DNA of 64,000 bases from CAG-791 sp002449595 (GCA_946539855.1 CAMNHV010000001.1:73564-137563), one strand, 5' to 3'. Positions 7,651 to 17,393 are shown, counted from the stretch's first letter. The notes: generated from the sequence alone by a model not told the origin. A program made the numbers and translations.

Positions 7651-9705
7651 TTAACGCACCTCCACTTCCAGCGACTCGGAGAGCAGGTCGGTGATCTTTA
7701 CTTTGATTGTTCCGCAACCTTCCGGAATGTCGTAGATTCCCTTGACCATTTCATTCTTACCGGGAACATCGGTCACTGTCGGCTGCATGACTACGCCATC
7801 GTAATTCCAGTCTATCATGATGGAGTCGACAAGCTGACGCCAGTCATCAACATACTCTTTCTGGAGGGAGAGCTTCTGCATCAGATTCATCGGATAGAAT
7901 GCACGGATGACGAGCTTGCCGCCTTCGCGAACGATCTCTGCCTCGGAGTCACGCTTCAGCTGGAGGTCTGCCTTGTCGCGGAGGATGTCCATGATCCGGA
8001 TATCTACCTTGTACTCGTTCAGTTCCTGTTCCAGTGCGCCTTTGAGATCAGGCTCATGCCCCATGCAGACGATGGTTATACGCTCTACGGGCTGGTTCGG
8101 ATTCTCCTCCTTGCGCTTCTCGTAGGTCTTGTACGGAAGGTTTGCAAGAAGTTCCTTCAAGTCAGCCTTGGTCGCGATGCGGTTGACCGGCATAATCTTA
8201 ACCATTCTGCCGTCAAGTTCACCGTCCCATACATCGCTCTGTGGGAACGGCTGGATTTCAAGGGCGGCAATAAGGAGATCACGGGCTTCCACGGGATTTC
8301 GGAAGAAGTCGTAGTTGTTTACGTTGTAGACCTCAAAGCCTGTGTACTTTACATCCTCTTCGAGTGAGGCAGCATCTAAGCCCTTCGCCTTAAAGAAATC
8401 GATGACCTTGCTACGTTCTTCGACAGTCAGTTCGGTATTGCCACCTGCGCTTGCAGCCGCAAGGTACGGAGCAGGCTCTTCAGCTACCATCGAAAGCTGT
8501 GGCTTTATCATGTCGTAGGTCACGGGCTTGTGAGTAGGCTTTAATTCATCGGCAATAGCAAGCAGTCTTTTGGTAGTTGTCTGAATAGAACCGAGATTGA
8601 TGTCCGCACCGATAAAACGCCTTCCAAGCCTCATAGCAACTGCCTGTGTAGTACCACTACCCATGAAACAGTCGAAAACAATGTCCCCCGGATTGGTTGA
8701 AGCATTGATAACTCTTTCGAGGAGTTTTTCAGGCTTTTGCGTAGGGTAGCCAAGGAATTCTGATGAGACAATGCCCATACCAGGTATATCATCCCAAATG
8801 TTATCAATGGTTACTTCTTCAGCGACCTTATCACCGACCTGCTCACGATAATACTTAACCGCCACTTTGCCTCCCTTAGAAGCACGGACTTGTTGGTTTG
8901 CATAGTCGATTATAACTTCTCCATTTTTTGGAGCATAAAGGCGTCCTTCATCATGGAGCTTGCATAGACTCTCAAAGGAATAACTACCAGGATCAGATGT
9001 TCTGAAAAAGCCACCTTCATCTTTGTTGTACTTCTTTTCGGCTTCCTCAAGCGTAATATATCTTGTGTAGGTCTGCCGAGTCCAAGTCGTCTTTGATGCA
9101 TCCTTTCCATAAATCAGGATGTAATCAGACGAGAAGGAATAGTATTTGGCATAAACTTTCATTCCTCTAACGATTTGCCTTCTCCATGTAATTTGGTTCA
9201 AGAAATTATCCTGACCGAATATTTCATCACAGAGGAGCTTGATGTGGGCCGCTTTTCGATGGTCACAGTGAACATAGACTACTCCAGTGTCGCTCAACAA
9301 TTCCCTAATCAGAAGGAGGCGCTCATACATGAACTGGAGATACTCATCATTTGTCCAAATATCCCCATACTGTTTCTCTTCAAATGAAGTGCTGTCGCTT
9401 TCAGCTTTGCCTACGCCACGCACATCAATCTTTTTTTTATAGTCTGCCTTACTGTCGAACGGAGGATCAATGTAAATTAGCTGCACCTCCCCACGATATT
9501 CCTTGAGCATATGGCTCATGACCTGGAGATTGTCTCCCCAGAAAATCTTGTTGATCCATCCGCTCTGTGCCTCGCCGTATGACTCTCTCAGTTGCGCAGG
9601 ATAGTACTGCGTGGAGCGGTAGGGGCGTTTGCCTGTCCAGCGAAGTTCAGGGAACCCCTTGATTGTGGGTCTCTGTTCAAATTCAAAAGTAAGCTGCTCA
9701 TCCAT
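7651..9705 (-). CDS. Type III-like site-specific DNA methyltransferase (Mod)
   Basis: I place the start at the ATG of MDEQLTFEFEQRP (9705) because GGAGG lies nine bases before it; a longer frame starts 12 codons earlier without one. The 684-aa protein has IYIDPPFDSK (motif IV, DPPF at 80-83) before DCFMGSGTT and a GRRFIGADIN block (motif I, about residue 355), the beta-class order of N6-adenine or N4-cytosine methyltransferases. It methylates the target of the Res partner and supplies sequence recognition. The region around residues 200-330 is likely the recognition domain. The upstream gene's TGA overlaps its start by 8 bases, and its own stop abuts the res ATG. Confidence 0.88.
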   Translation of the reverse strand: MDEQLTFEFEQRPTIKGFPELRWTGKRPYRSTQYYPAQLRESYGEAQSGWINKIFWGDNLQVMSHMLKEYRGEVQLIYIDPPFDSKADYKKKIDVRGVGKAESDSTSFEEKQYGDIWTNDEYLQFMYERLLLIRELLSDTGVVYVHCDHRKAAHIKLLCDEIFGQDNFLNQITWRRQIVRGMKVYAKYYSFSSDYILIYGKDASKTTWTRQTYTRYITLEEAEKKYNKDEGGFFRTSDPGSYSFESLCKLHDEGRLYAPKNGEVIIDYANQQVRASKGGKVAVKYYREQVGDKVAEEVTIDNIWDDIPGMGIVSSEFLGYPTQKPEKLLERVINASTNPGDIVFDCFMGSGTTQAVAMRLGRRFIGADINLGSIQTTTKRLLAIADELKPTHKPVTYDMIKPQLSMVAEEPAPYLAAASAGGNTELTVEERSKVIDFFKAKGLDAASLEEDVKYTGFEVYNVNNYDFFRNPVEARDLLIAALEIQPFPQSDVWDGELDGRMVKIMPVNRIATKADLKELLANLPYKTYEKRKEENPNQPVERITIVCMGHEPDLKGALEQELNEYKVDIRIMDILRDKADLQLKRDSEAEIVREGGKLVIRAFYPMNLMQKLSLQKEYVDDWRQLVDSIMIDWNYDGVVMQPTVTDVPGKNEMVKGIYDIPEGCGTIKVKITDLLSESLEVEVR

Positions 9706-10498
9706 TGTGGTTATCCTCCGTTTTATCGTTTCTTGCTTCATATTCGTATGATTCAGCTATTGTTGTTATTTCGGCTGCTCTGATAGGAATGAGCTGCCGT
9801 TCCTTATATAAATCCCTTCCAAGCAGTCCATGAAGTACGATGTACTTATCTGTCTCAAGCAGATTCGGATTTTCGCTCAAAAGAGCATTCACTCGCTCCA
9901 ACATAGCAGGCTCTGTCAGTTGTAACAAAGTTGAATCTATGCTGTCGATCTCATCGGCATCGTAAAGTTTCTTTAGACTGCTCAACATTCCGAGCCAATG
10001 ATACAGGGCTTTCCGTTTCTCGGCATCAACCTCTTCCTGTGTCATCTTAGTTGTAACTTTCGGCTGCCTTACGGCAACATCTGTACTTGCCTTTGATTTC
10101 GCAATGACTGCATCTGCTTTCAGTTCCTTTGTTGTAAGAGCCTCTTTGGTTCGGTGGAAAAATGGGACGATATGTTCATGCCACAGATAAGGTATGCCGA
10201 CATCAAAAGCCCAGTCAACTCCTCTGTGGATAGAATCATATGCTACATCAGCTACGGCCTGCTTAGCGGCATCTCGAATCGGATGTTCTTCAGGCGGTTG
10301 TACCACAACAACCTTCCTTTGGACAACAGGTCTCCGATCACCTTTGTGTTCCAATTCCTTGATGACCTTCTTGGATTTCGAGTCAATAAGCCTCCCATAT
10401 TTGTCTATAAATGCTTCGCCATTTTCAAATTTCCAGTACAACTCATCGTTAGGAATGATGTAGATGATACCGTTATACAAAACACTGTGTTCAGCCAT
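9698..10498 (-). CDS. Hypothetical protein encoded between helicase and Mod, 266 aa
   Basis: I do not recognise a domain. The N-terminus (LYNGIIYIIPNDELYWKFENG) is beta-rich. A basic, valine-rich segment follows (RPVVQRKVVVVQPPEEH, about 55-72), then an amphipathic stretch (IRDAAKQAVADVAYDSIHRG). The C-terminal half is helical and charged (EVDAEKRKALYHWLGMLSSL and on). There is no transmembrane segment. It starts 12 bases after the helicase-nuclease stop and its TGA overlaps the Mod start, so it is an integral operon member. It is probably an accessory subunit of the restriction system; that is inference from position only. Confidence 0.6.
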   Translation of the reverse strand: MAEHSVLYNGIIYIIPNDELYWKFENGEAFIDKYGRLIDSKSKKVIKELEHKGDRRPVVQRKVVVVQPPEEHPIRDAAKQAVADVAYDSIHRGVDWAFDVGIPYLWHEHIVPFFHRTKEALTTKELKADAVIAKSKASTDVAVRQPKVTTKMTQEEVDAEKRKALYHWLGMLSSLKKLYDADEIDSIDSTLLQLTEPAMLERVNALLSENPNLLETDKYIVLHGLLGRDLYKERQLIPIRAAEITTIAESYEYEARNDKTEDNHNG

Positions 10499-10510
10499 GT
10501 GATTCCTCCT

Positions 10511-13396
10511 CTACTTGTTTCTACAATAGAATCGGAAGTCACATGCATTGCAGACCTTTTGGTCATCGGCGCAGCGGTGGTAATCCTTCTTTATGATCTT
10601 CTTGACCGTATCATCGAATACCGCCATCGTTCCTTCTACAGCGGTCTTCGTGTACGGATATGTAATGGTCGGCACGCCGTCATCCTCGCCAGTATAGTAG
10701 ATGTGCATCTTGCTGACTTTCTGCCCGGTGCGTTCCTCCACGAGGTGGGCATAGATATGGAGCTGCCGTCTGTATCTCTCAAGCCTCTCACGCATCTTCT
10801 CCATGTCTGGCTTGCGCTCGGCTTTGAAGTCCACGATTTCAACCGTGTCTCCCTCGCCGCGAATCAGGTCAATCTTGCCTTCGATGATGTAGTCCGGCTT
10901 TACCAGAGATACATCGACCTCGGCCTGCTGAATCTGCGACCAGTCACCATGTTGCCTATTCACATAGCGCAGCACTTGTTTCAGAGCAGCCTCGCGCTGT
11001 GGGCCGGCAAGGTACGTATGCTCGGTCTTTGTCAGCGACACATAGTTAGAGTCAAACCAGCGGCAGACGTTCTCCTCAGTGATCGTCTGCTCCTCGTGCC
11101 TAATTGCAGCGCGGTGTATGTCCTCGATAGTTTCATGGACAAGCGTACCAAAGAGCATAGCGTTCGCTCGAACAGGTTGGAATTCCAGTTCTTTGTAGAA
11201 CTTGTACTGCAGCGCACAGGTCTCGTAAACCGTGATATGCGATGTGAACGAGTAGGTATTCTTGATATTCACATCCTTTATTGGCTTGAAATCAAATTCT
11301 TTTATATCAAATCCAGGGCTGTCCACGGATTGCAGTTCCCCGTAGATGTCTTTGAAGTAGTTGCTAGGCGTTCGCTTGTCCTCACAGCAGGTCAGGATCA
11401 ATAAATCTTGTGCACGGGAAAATGCGGTGTAGTAGAGGCGCCAGAAGTCAAAGTACTTTGTAACATCATATGGTTCAAACGCCGGACGCTTGAAGTATCT
11501 GTCCTCAATTTGCATCATGAGATCATTCGTGTTCTTCCTCGGCACATTTGCCAAGGAATCTACGAGGACAATCGGAAACTCCATACCCTTGGACTGATGG
11601 ATGGTGAGGAAGGAAACACAGCCGCTCGGTGCGTACTCCGAATCGTCCTCGTACTCCGTAATACCACCGTCAAAGAGTAGACGGAGATAGAGATTGAAGA
11701 GCATCTCGGTGCTCTGATCTATACGGCGTTTGCCGCGATATTCACTAGCATCTAAGACGTCCACTCGGTGAAGATACTCGAACTTACCGATAATCTGCGT
11801 CAGCTTTGCGATGTTCCGTGCAGGACGGATATCAACCACTCCAACATCCATATCTGTATCGAGGATTCCTGCGAACGGCTGGAATTCAAATATCTGATAC
11901 ATGAGGCCACAATAGGCATAGTCCGTTGAACCGGTCAAACTGACATGTTCTTTCCCACGTCGGCGTATCCACTTAAGAAGGTCTGCATTCTCCGGCTGCG
12001 TAAGATACTCATTTGCCGTCATGATGCAGTTCCGATAATAGGTCAGATGTTCCGCTTGGAGAAAAGTGTACTCTCCGTTCTCTAAACCTTGTATGTAGCG
12101 GGGGAACATCAGCATGAGGCAGCCGAGGGCAAGTCTTATTTCATCCCGCTGAAAAAACATATCCGAACGCGGCGAGTAAACATTTATATGGTTCTCCTCC
12201 AGAAAACGGGCAAGAGCCGTCACTCGCGGATGTTTCACCGAGTTGAAGAGGAAAGCAATCTGATTATAGTCCCTGAGTTTGCCAGAGGCTTTCAGGTTAT
12301 TTATAAACCGTAGGATTCTCTCGTGCCACTCGTCCGTATCGTCCACGCCTGCGAGTTTCACTACCGCAGGGCTGTGGAGCGTGGTTTTCTCGTGCGGCTC
12401 GATCCGCTTATCGTATCTGAAGTTATCCCAGCGGAACTTGAACTTTGCGCCGTCCGTTGTAGCCATCCACTCGTTGTAGAAATCAACGATATCGCTGTTG
12501 GATCGGTAATTGATAACCAGCGGAATGATACGGCACTCGCCATCTGCGAACTTCTGTGGAAACTCAAGTATATTACGGATGGTCGCACCCCGGAAGCGGT
12601 ATAAGCCCTGGTCATCGTCACCGACCACACAAATATTCTTTCTGTCCCCTGCAAGGAGGAAAACAAGTTGCTCCTGAATGAAGTTTGTGTCCTGGTACTC
12701 GTCAACCATTATGTGGGTGATCTTGGAGCGAAGCTCATTCAAAATCTCTGCGTTATCCTGCAGGAGGTGAAAGGCTTCAATCTGGATAGACGAGAAGTCC
12801 ATCAGATTGGATTCTGTCAAGAGGTCACGGTATTCCTTCAACATCCGTCCGAGGGCAGCAATGGATAGGTCTGAGTCGGACATAAGCTCCTCCGGCGTCA
12901 CCAATTCCTCGGAGAGGTTGTTCACATAATTACAAATAGCTTCTGCCTGTTTCCACGAGCCTCCATTCGGCAGAGCAATTTCGACTTCTGGGATATTCCG
13001 AAAGCGATAGATATTCTGGAATACCATATACTGCTGATCAAAGGCATCGAGGAGACGGTAGTTTCTACGGAGCCTCGTGTACTCCAGATGTTCTTTCAGG
13101 ATACGAAGGCACAGCGAATGAAACGTGCCGATATACATCTCGTTGATATTCGCCACGATTCCTCGGTCGGACAGTTCATTCGTAATTCTTGTAATCAGTT
13201 CCTTGGCAGCCTTCTCCGTGAAAGTGGCAATGAAGATACTTTCTGGCTTAACATCGCATTCCTCTATAAGATAGATGGCGCGCTGAACGAGCGTATAGGT
13301 CTTGCCGGTTCCGGGACCCGCCGTGATAAGGACAGGACCGTCTGCGGCTGCTATCGCCTTTCTCTGTCCCTCGTTTGCATTTCCAAAATCAAACAT
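10511..13396 (-). CDS. UvrD-type helicase fused to iron-sulphur PD-(D/E)XK nuclease
   Basis: The 961-aa protein has superfamily 1A helicase motifs: AGPGTGKT (26-33), TFTEKAAKEL (Ia), VDEYQDTN (II), VVGDDDQGLYRFRGA (III), NYRSN (IV), TIHQSKGMEFPIVLVDS (V) and YTAFSRAQDLLIL (VI). The last 250 residues carry EGKIDLI then VEIVDFKAE, a RecB-like nuclease site, and the final residues VCNACDFRFYC give the C-x2-C-x5-C pattern of AddB/Cas4-type iron-sulphur nucleases. It resembles AddA-like proteins but is not paired with AddB here. It lies nine bases after the XRE regulator and 12 bases before the unknown protein, in the same operon as Mod and Res. A role in degrading cut phage DNA would fit. Confidence 0.82.
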   Translation of the reverse strand: MFDFGNANEGQRKAIAAADGPVLITAGPGTGKTYTLVQRAIYLIEECDVKPESIFIATFTEKAAKELITRITNELSDRGIVANINEMYIGTFHSLCLRILKEHLEYTRLRRNYRLLDAFDQQYMVFQNIYRFRNIPEVEIALPNGGSWKQAEAICNYVNNLSEELVTPEELMSDSDLSIAALGRMLKEYRDLLTESNLMDFSSIQIEAFHLLQDNAEILNELRSKITHIMVDEYQDTNFIQEQLVFLLAGDRKNICVVGDDDQGLYRFRGATIRNILEFPQKFADGECRIIPLVINYRSNSDIVDFYNEWMATTDGAKFKFRWDNFRYDKRIEPHEKTTLHSPAVVKLAGVDDTDEWHERILRFINNLKASGKLRDYNQIAFLFNSVKHPRVTALARFLEENHINVYSPRSDMFFQRDEIRLALGCLMLMFPRYIQGLENGEYTFLQAEHLTYYRNCIMTANEYLTQPENADLLKWIRRRGKEHVSLTGSTDYAYCGLMYQIFEFQPFAGILDTDMDVGVVDIRPARNIAKLTQIIGKFEYLHRVDVLDASEYRGKRRIDQSTEMLFNLYLRLLFDGGITEYEDDSEYAPSGCVSFLTIHQSKGMEFPIVLVDSLANVPRKNTNDLMMQIEDRYFKRPAFEPYDVTKYFDFWRLYYTAFSRAQDLLILTCCEDKRTPSNYFKDIYGELQSVDSPGFDIKEFDFKPIKDVNIKNTYSFTSHITVYETCALQYKFYKELEFQPVRANAMLFGTLVHETIEDIHRAAIRHEEQTITEENVCRWFDSNYVSLTKTEHTYLAGPQREAALKQVLRYVNRQHGDWSQIQQAEVDVSLVKPDYIIEGKIDLIRGEGDTVEIVDFKAERKPDMEKMRERLERYRRQLHIYAHLVEERTGQKVSKMHIYYTGEDDGVPTITYPYTKTAVEGTMAVFDDTVKKIIKKDYHRCADDQKVCNACDFRFYCRNK

Positions 13397-13405
13397 ATCG
13401 GTGCC

Positions 13406-13648
13406 TTACATCCTTTCCTGATTTCCTTCTTCAGATGCTGGACTTGCGTCCGACACGACTTCCATAATGTCAGCTATATCGCACTGAAGAGCGGTGCATA
13501 TCTTAAGTAAAACCGCCGTGCTTACATTCTCTCCGTGCGTGAGCTTTGCCACGGTAGAGGAACTAAGCTGCGCAGCCTCCCTTAAGTCCTGCTTCTTCAT
13601 ATCCTTGTCTATAAGCAATTTCCATAACTTTTTATAGCTGATAATCAT
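13406..13648 (-). CDS. XRE-family transcriptional regulator of the restriction operon
   Basis: The start is set at ATG 13648 (MIISYKKLWKLLID) because AAAGGAG lies seven bases upstream; a longer frame adds 19 unlikely residues. The 80-aa product is one helix-turn-helix of the short HTH_26/Cro-CI type: LREAAQLSSSTVAKLTHGE followed by VLLKICTALQCDIADIMEVV. It is the first gene of the leftward operon and a likely autoregulator. The motif TAAACGGTTACA (13711-13722) lies upstream, just after a weak promoter match. Confidence 0.8.
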   Translation of the reverse strand: MIISYKKLWKLLIDKDMKKQDLREAAQLSSSTVAKLTHGENVSTAVLLKICTALQCDIADIMEVVSDASPASEEGNQERM

Positions 13649-13709
13649 GCATATGCTCCTTTGATTGTCACCCTTTGTTTCCGTCAGGGGCGTGTCTTTT
13701 TTCAAGCAA

Positions 13710-13722
13710 CTAAACGGTTACA
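13710..13722 (-). promoter_or_regulatory. Operator-like motif upstream of the XRE/restriction operon
   Basis: CTAAACGGTTACA on the plus strand is one base longer than the CTAAAGGTTACA found at 13898. On the minus strand it comes directly after a weak promoter match (TTGATT, 17 bases, CAAAAT), the same relative place the motif has at the divergent ATPase promoter. A third, weaker copy (TAAAGGTTATA) is at 13819-13829. Confidence 0.45.
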
Positions 13723-13870
13723 TTTATTTTGGCACATTCTATTTCCAAAATCAATAATTTAGTGCGAGAACACAGAGTTTTAATTTCCTATTCAGAAAGA
13801 TTCAAGGTAGGCGCATAATAAAGGTTATAAAGACGTGTTCATAGGTGTTCAAAGAATTTTTCATTTTCGA

Positions 13871-13909
13871 TTGACTTTTGCGCCAAATCAGTGTAAACTA
13901 AAGGTTACA
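13871..13909 (+). promoter_or_regulatory. Promoter of the ATPase-protease pair with overlapping operator
   Basis: TTGACT (13871-13876), 17 bases, TAAACT (13894-13899). The imperfect palindrome TGTAAACTAAAGGTTACA (13892-13909) overlaps the -10 box, so a bound repressor would block RNA polymerase. The same AAAGGTTACA core recurs at 17.8 kb. Two GTGTTCA repeats ten bases apart (13835 and 13845) lie just upstream. The rest of 13649-13947 holds no gene. Confidence 0.65.
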
Positions 13910-13947
13910 GTCTGCAACAATGACTAAGAAAGAGGAATCGATAGACT

Positions 13948-15111
13948 ATGAAAGCCGAATTGATCGCAAATATTATCGCTGCCCACTGCTCTGGGGACGA
14001 AACGTCCTTCAAGACCGCTGTGGAGGCTTTGGCAGCTGACGAGGATAAGAAAGGAAACAGTCGTGTCTCCAGCATGATCCTCGATGCATATAAAGGTAAA
14101 AACATCACTCTTATGAAGAAGCCCGATGTCGGGCAGCCAACTGGAGGCGGCTTTGCCGTACAGTCAGCAGGTGGTAGCAATTCCTTTACTCCGAGGGACA
14201 AGGACAGCCTCTTAGAATTGTATGACATCGTACATTCCGACATTTCGCTCTCCGATGTCGTGCTACCGGAGAATCAACGCAAGCTCCTCCTTCAGATTCT
14301 GGAGGAACGCCAGAATGATGCTAAGCTGGCAAAGCACAATCTCCCGCCTGCGAACCGTCTTCTACTCTGCGGACCTCCGGGATGCGGAAAAACGATGACG
14401 GCACACGCCATCACACACGAGCTGAATCTCTCTATGGCTTATGTGAGGATAGACGGTCTTGTCTCCTCCTACCTTGGGCAGACAAGCGTGAACTTACGAA
14501 AGATATTCTCAAGCGTGAGCAACCAGAATATCGTTCTATTTCTGGACGAGTTTGATGCCATAGCTAAGAAGCGTGATGACGGTAACGAAATGGGAGAACT
14601 GAAGCGTGTTGTTACAGCTTTGCTTCAGAACTTCGACAATATGCCATCAAATGTGTTTTTGATTGCCGCCACCAACCATGAACATCTTCTTGATCCTGCT
14701 ATTTGGAGGCGCTTCAACTATACCATTAACATCGGCTACCCAGATACCGAGCAGCGCAGTGAACTTATCCAACGATGGTTCAAGGAATATGCCGTTGAAA
14801 CGGAAGTCGATGTGCAAAAGCTGACCGATCTCACTGCTGATCGTAGCGTGGCTCAGATCAAAGAACTGGTTATCTCTGCTGCCAAGCGATATGTGACTAC
14901 GGATATGCCAGTTACGATGGAAGATATGATAGAACTGCTGATTCAGCAGATGACGAATAATTCTAACGGCGCAGGGGTGGTAGACGCAGCCGCAGAACTG
15001 AAAGCCAAAGGTGTCAGCATTCGGACGCTTGCAAAAACAATCGGGATGCCACACAACACCTTGAGCTATCAGATCAATAAGTTAGCTAAAGGCAAAGAGG
15101 TGGATGAATAA
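13948..15111 (+). CDS. AAA+ ATPase of an IetAS-like defence pair
   Basis: The 387-aa protein has a helical N-terminal region (1-100), then an AAA+ module: GPPGCGKT (142-149, Walker A), VLFLDEFDAI (196-205, Walker B), ATN (241-243, sensor 1) and WRRF (253-256, arginine finger region). The last 40 residues (VSIRTLAKTIGMPHNTLSYQ) look like a helix-turn-helix. Together with the downstream S8 protease it matches IetAS, an ATPase-protease pair shown in published screens to protect against phage. AGAGGA lies about eleven bases upstream of the ATG. The protease starts two bases after its stop. The C-terminal HTH suggests it may also touch DNA; that part is inference. Confidence 0.8.
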   Translation: MKAELIANIIAAHCSGDETSFKTAVEALAADEDKKGNSRVSSMILDAYKGKNITLMKKPDVGQPTGGGFAVQSAGGSNSFTPRDKDSLLELYDIVHSDISLSDVVLPENQRKLLLQILEERQNDAKLAKHNLPPANRLLLCGPPGCGKTMTAHAITHELNLSMAYVRIDGLVSSYLGQTSVNLRKIFSSVSNQNIVLFLDEFDAIAKKRDDGNEMGELKRVVTALLQNFDNMPSNVFLIAATNHEHLLDPAIWRRFNYTINIGYPDTEQRSELIQRWFKEYAVETEVDVQKLTDLTADRSVAQIKELVISAAKRYVTTDMPVTMEDMIELLIQQMTNNSNGAGVVDAAAELKAKGVSIRTLAKTIGMPHNTLSYQINKLAKGKEVDE

Positions 15112-15113
15112 GT

Positions 15114-17390
15114 ATGGCAGATGATTTTCGACCTCATCTCCTTATCACAGAGGACGATGTAGAGACTCTTGAAAATGTAAAACAGGCACGGAGTAAGGAT
15201 CTGGGATTGAATCGGATGGAACACGGCACAAAACTTTCCACCGGGCTTCAGGAAATTGTCTCTGCCTATACCCGTGTGCAAGGGACGGATTCTCTTCGAG
15301 ACGAAGACATCCGTCTGTTTGAAGTTGTTTTACAGGAGGGAGAAAAGTTCTCAAACAAGACTCTCCGTGAGTTTCTAGAACAGGAAGGAATGACCATTGC
15401 CAAGGTAAAAGACTCCCGCCATGCCATTGTGTCCTCATCAAAATCCAAGTTCGATTCCCTTCAACAGAGGGTCGGCGCTTATCGTGACAACAAGCGTAGC
15501 AATAAAAAGTTTCAGTATATAGATGATTTCCACTTCCCTAGTGGAATGGAGAAACAGGCTCCCTCAATCAGAGAGATGCTCGAAAAAGAGGCATCCTTTC
15601 CGCTTGATGTAGAGATAATGGAGCAGCTTTTGCCGAAGGGAACCGATCCGCAAGCGCAGGCTCGTGCTGAGGAACGGTTGATTGCTCTTATCCAGCAAAA
15701 TCAGGGAATCATTCAGTCGAGGCCATATAAGCTTTCCGACGGTACCCCTATAGTTCGTGCAGAGATTCCGCTCGGTAAACTTGAAGAGATATCTGGGGAT
15801 ACTATTGTCAGCCACGTCGCTCCGACGGGTTTTTATGCCACTTCTCCAATGTATACTGTTCCCGCGCAGGCGCAGATGTCGCTAAATCCGAACGTCTCTA
15901 TTGATGAACTTCCTATCGTGGCCGTTCTCGATACAGGCGTAGATTTTCCTGCGGAACTTGAACCGCTGATTGTTGAGCATTGGGTTCCTACAGGTGCTGC
16001 TCCCGGCGATAAGAAGCACGGTACCAATGTTGCGGGCAAGGTGGCATTTGAAAACCTCGGTGAACAACTTGCATCCGGCGTTCTCACGCCGAGAGCGAGA
16101 ATCATCGACTGCAATATCCGCGGGCTTGATCCTGATTCAAAAAAGCCAGATCGTCCTGACCTCATCTGTAACAGCACCATGATTTCAAGAATCAAGGAAG
16201 CTGTTCTGCGTTATAAAGACATAACCAAAATCTTCAACTTCTCATCGAGTGAGGAAAGGCCTATCCAGGGTGATGAAATAAGCATCCTTGGTTATGAATT
16301 GGATGTCCTCGCAATTCAGTACGGTGTGAAGTTTACCATTTCTGCCGGCAATCACTACCTATATCGCAGCCAGGATTCTCTTGAAGACATCCTCCAGGAC
16401 GACGATAATCGGATAGCCGCACCGGCAGATTCCATGCTGAACATAGCGGTTGGAGCAATTGTTGGCGCAGAACACAAAGAAGGATTGAGCCGCCAATATG
16501 ATGTTGCTCCATATTCGAGAATTGGTCCCGGATTTCGAGGCTTCCGAAAGCCAGACATCGTCTCCCTTGCGGGAACAATGACCAAAGCAGACTTCGTTCC
16601 TCCCGATGAATATGCCATGATGATTGCAAGCGGCGGTCAATGGGCATTTGAGGCAGGCACCAGTTTTACAGCTCCTACTGTTGCTGGTGACCTTGCTGAG
16701 ATATCTCAATCTGTACCAGATCAGGATATCCTTATGTCAGAGGCACTTCTCTATCACGGAGCGGAGATGCCGATCAGCGAGGTTACTAAGAAGAAAATAA
16801 CGAGGGATGAGAATGCTTTCTACGGAAATCTCTACGGTAGAGGCATCGCAAACCCTCTCGTCAGTATGTTTTCTACTGCACATCGTGTGACGTTCCTCCA
16901 TCGCGGCACTATGAACAAGAAATTTAAACAACACGCCAAGTTTCTCATGCCTGGCGTCTGTGATACACAGCTTGACATGAGCAAGCGTGATAAAAAGATA
17001 AGAGTGACGGTCACCTGCGTGACGCAACCACCTGTTGATAAGACAAAGGGCGCAGAATACCTCGGAGCGTATGTAAACGCTTCTCTCCATTCAAGGAACG
17101 GGAACGATAAGCTGGTTACGAATAATCCTTCCGAATCTGACGGTCGCAAGGATTGGGACACTTGTTTCCATTTTGAACAGGAGTTCTCAAGTTTCCACGG
17201 CGGAGATTGGGAAGTATGGCTTGAACTTCATACCCGCTACGATGTAGAGGACGACCAGGAAATCGATTACGCCCTTGCTATAACTATTGAAGATTTGACT
17301 GAATCATTACAGCTATATGATGCTGTCGTGAATGAAGCCCAGAACCGTTTCCCTGCTGTTCAGCTGGTACGTCTTCCCGTTCGCACATAA
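15114..17390 (+). CDS. Subtilisin-like S8 protease of an IetAS-like defence pair
   Basis: The 758-aa protein has the subtilase triad: Asp273 in VAVLDTGVD, His302 in KKHGTNVAG and Ser517 in GTSFTAPT, with the oxyanion Asn413 in SAGN. About 265 residues precede the catalytic domain and about 230 follow it. No signal peptide or membrane segment is present, so it should act in the cytoplasm, unlike most subtilases. That agrees with partnership with the AAA ATPase encoded two bases upstream, which could deliver or unfold substrates. In IetAS-like systems the protease is needed for phage defence. A strong bidirectional terminator follows its stop codon. Confidence 0.82.
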   Translation: MADDFRPHLLITEDDVETLENVKQARSKDLGLNRMEHGTKLSTGLQEIVSAYTRVQGTDSLRDEDIRLFEVVLQEGEKFSNKTLREFLEQEGMTIAKVKDSRHAIVSSSKSKFDSLQQRVGAYRDNKRSNKKFQYIDDFHFPSGMEKQAPSIREMLEKEASFPLDVEIMEQLLPKGTDPQAQARAEERLIALIQQNQGIIQSRPYKLSDGTPIVRAEIPLGKLEEISGDTIVSHVAPTGFYATSPMYTVPAQAQMSLNPNVSIDELPIVAVLDTGVDFPAELEPLIVEHWVPTGAAPGDKKHGTNVAGKVAFENLGEQLASGVLTPRARIIDCNIRGLDPDSKKPDRPDLICNSTMISRIKEAVLRYKDITKIFNFSSSEERPIQGDEISILGYELDVLAIQYGVKFTISAGNHYLYRSQDSLEDILQDDDNRIAAPADSMLNIAVGAIVGAEHKEGLSRQYDVAPYSRIGPGFRGFRKPDIVSLAGTMTKADFVPPDEYAMMIASGGQWAFEAGTSFTAPTVAGDLAEISQSVPDQDILMSEALLYHGAEMPISEVTKKKITRDENAFYGNLYGRGIANPLVSMFSTAHRVTFLHRGTMNKKFKQHAKFLMPGVCDTQLDMSKRDKKIRVTVTCVTQPPVDKTKGAEYLGAYVNASLHSRNGNDKLVTNNPSESDGRKDWDTCFHFEQEFSSFHGGDWEVWLELHTRYDVEDDQEIDYALAITIEDLTESLQLYDAVVNEAQNRFPAVQLVRLPVRT

Positions 17391-17393
17391 GAA

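Noticed and set aside
5053..13396. BREX or DISARM assignment for the methylase-helicase cluster
   Set aside because: No PglZ, BrxL, DrmA or DUF1998 (DrmB) protein is present; Mod and Res match type III restriction enzymes.
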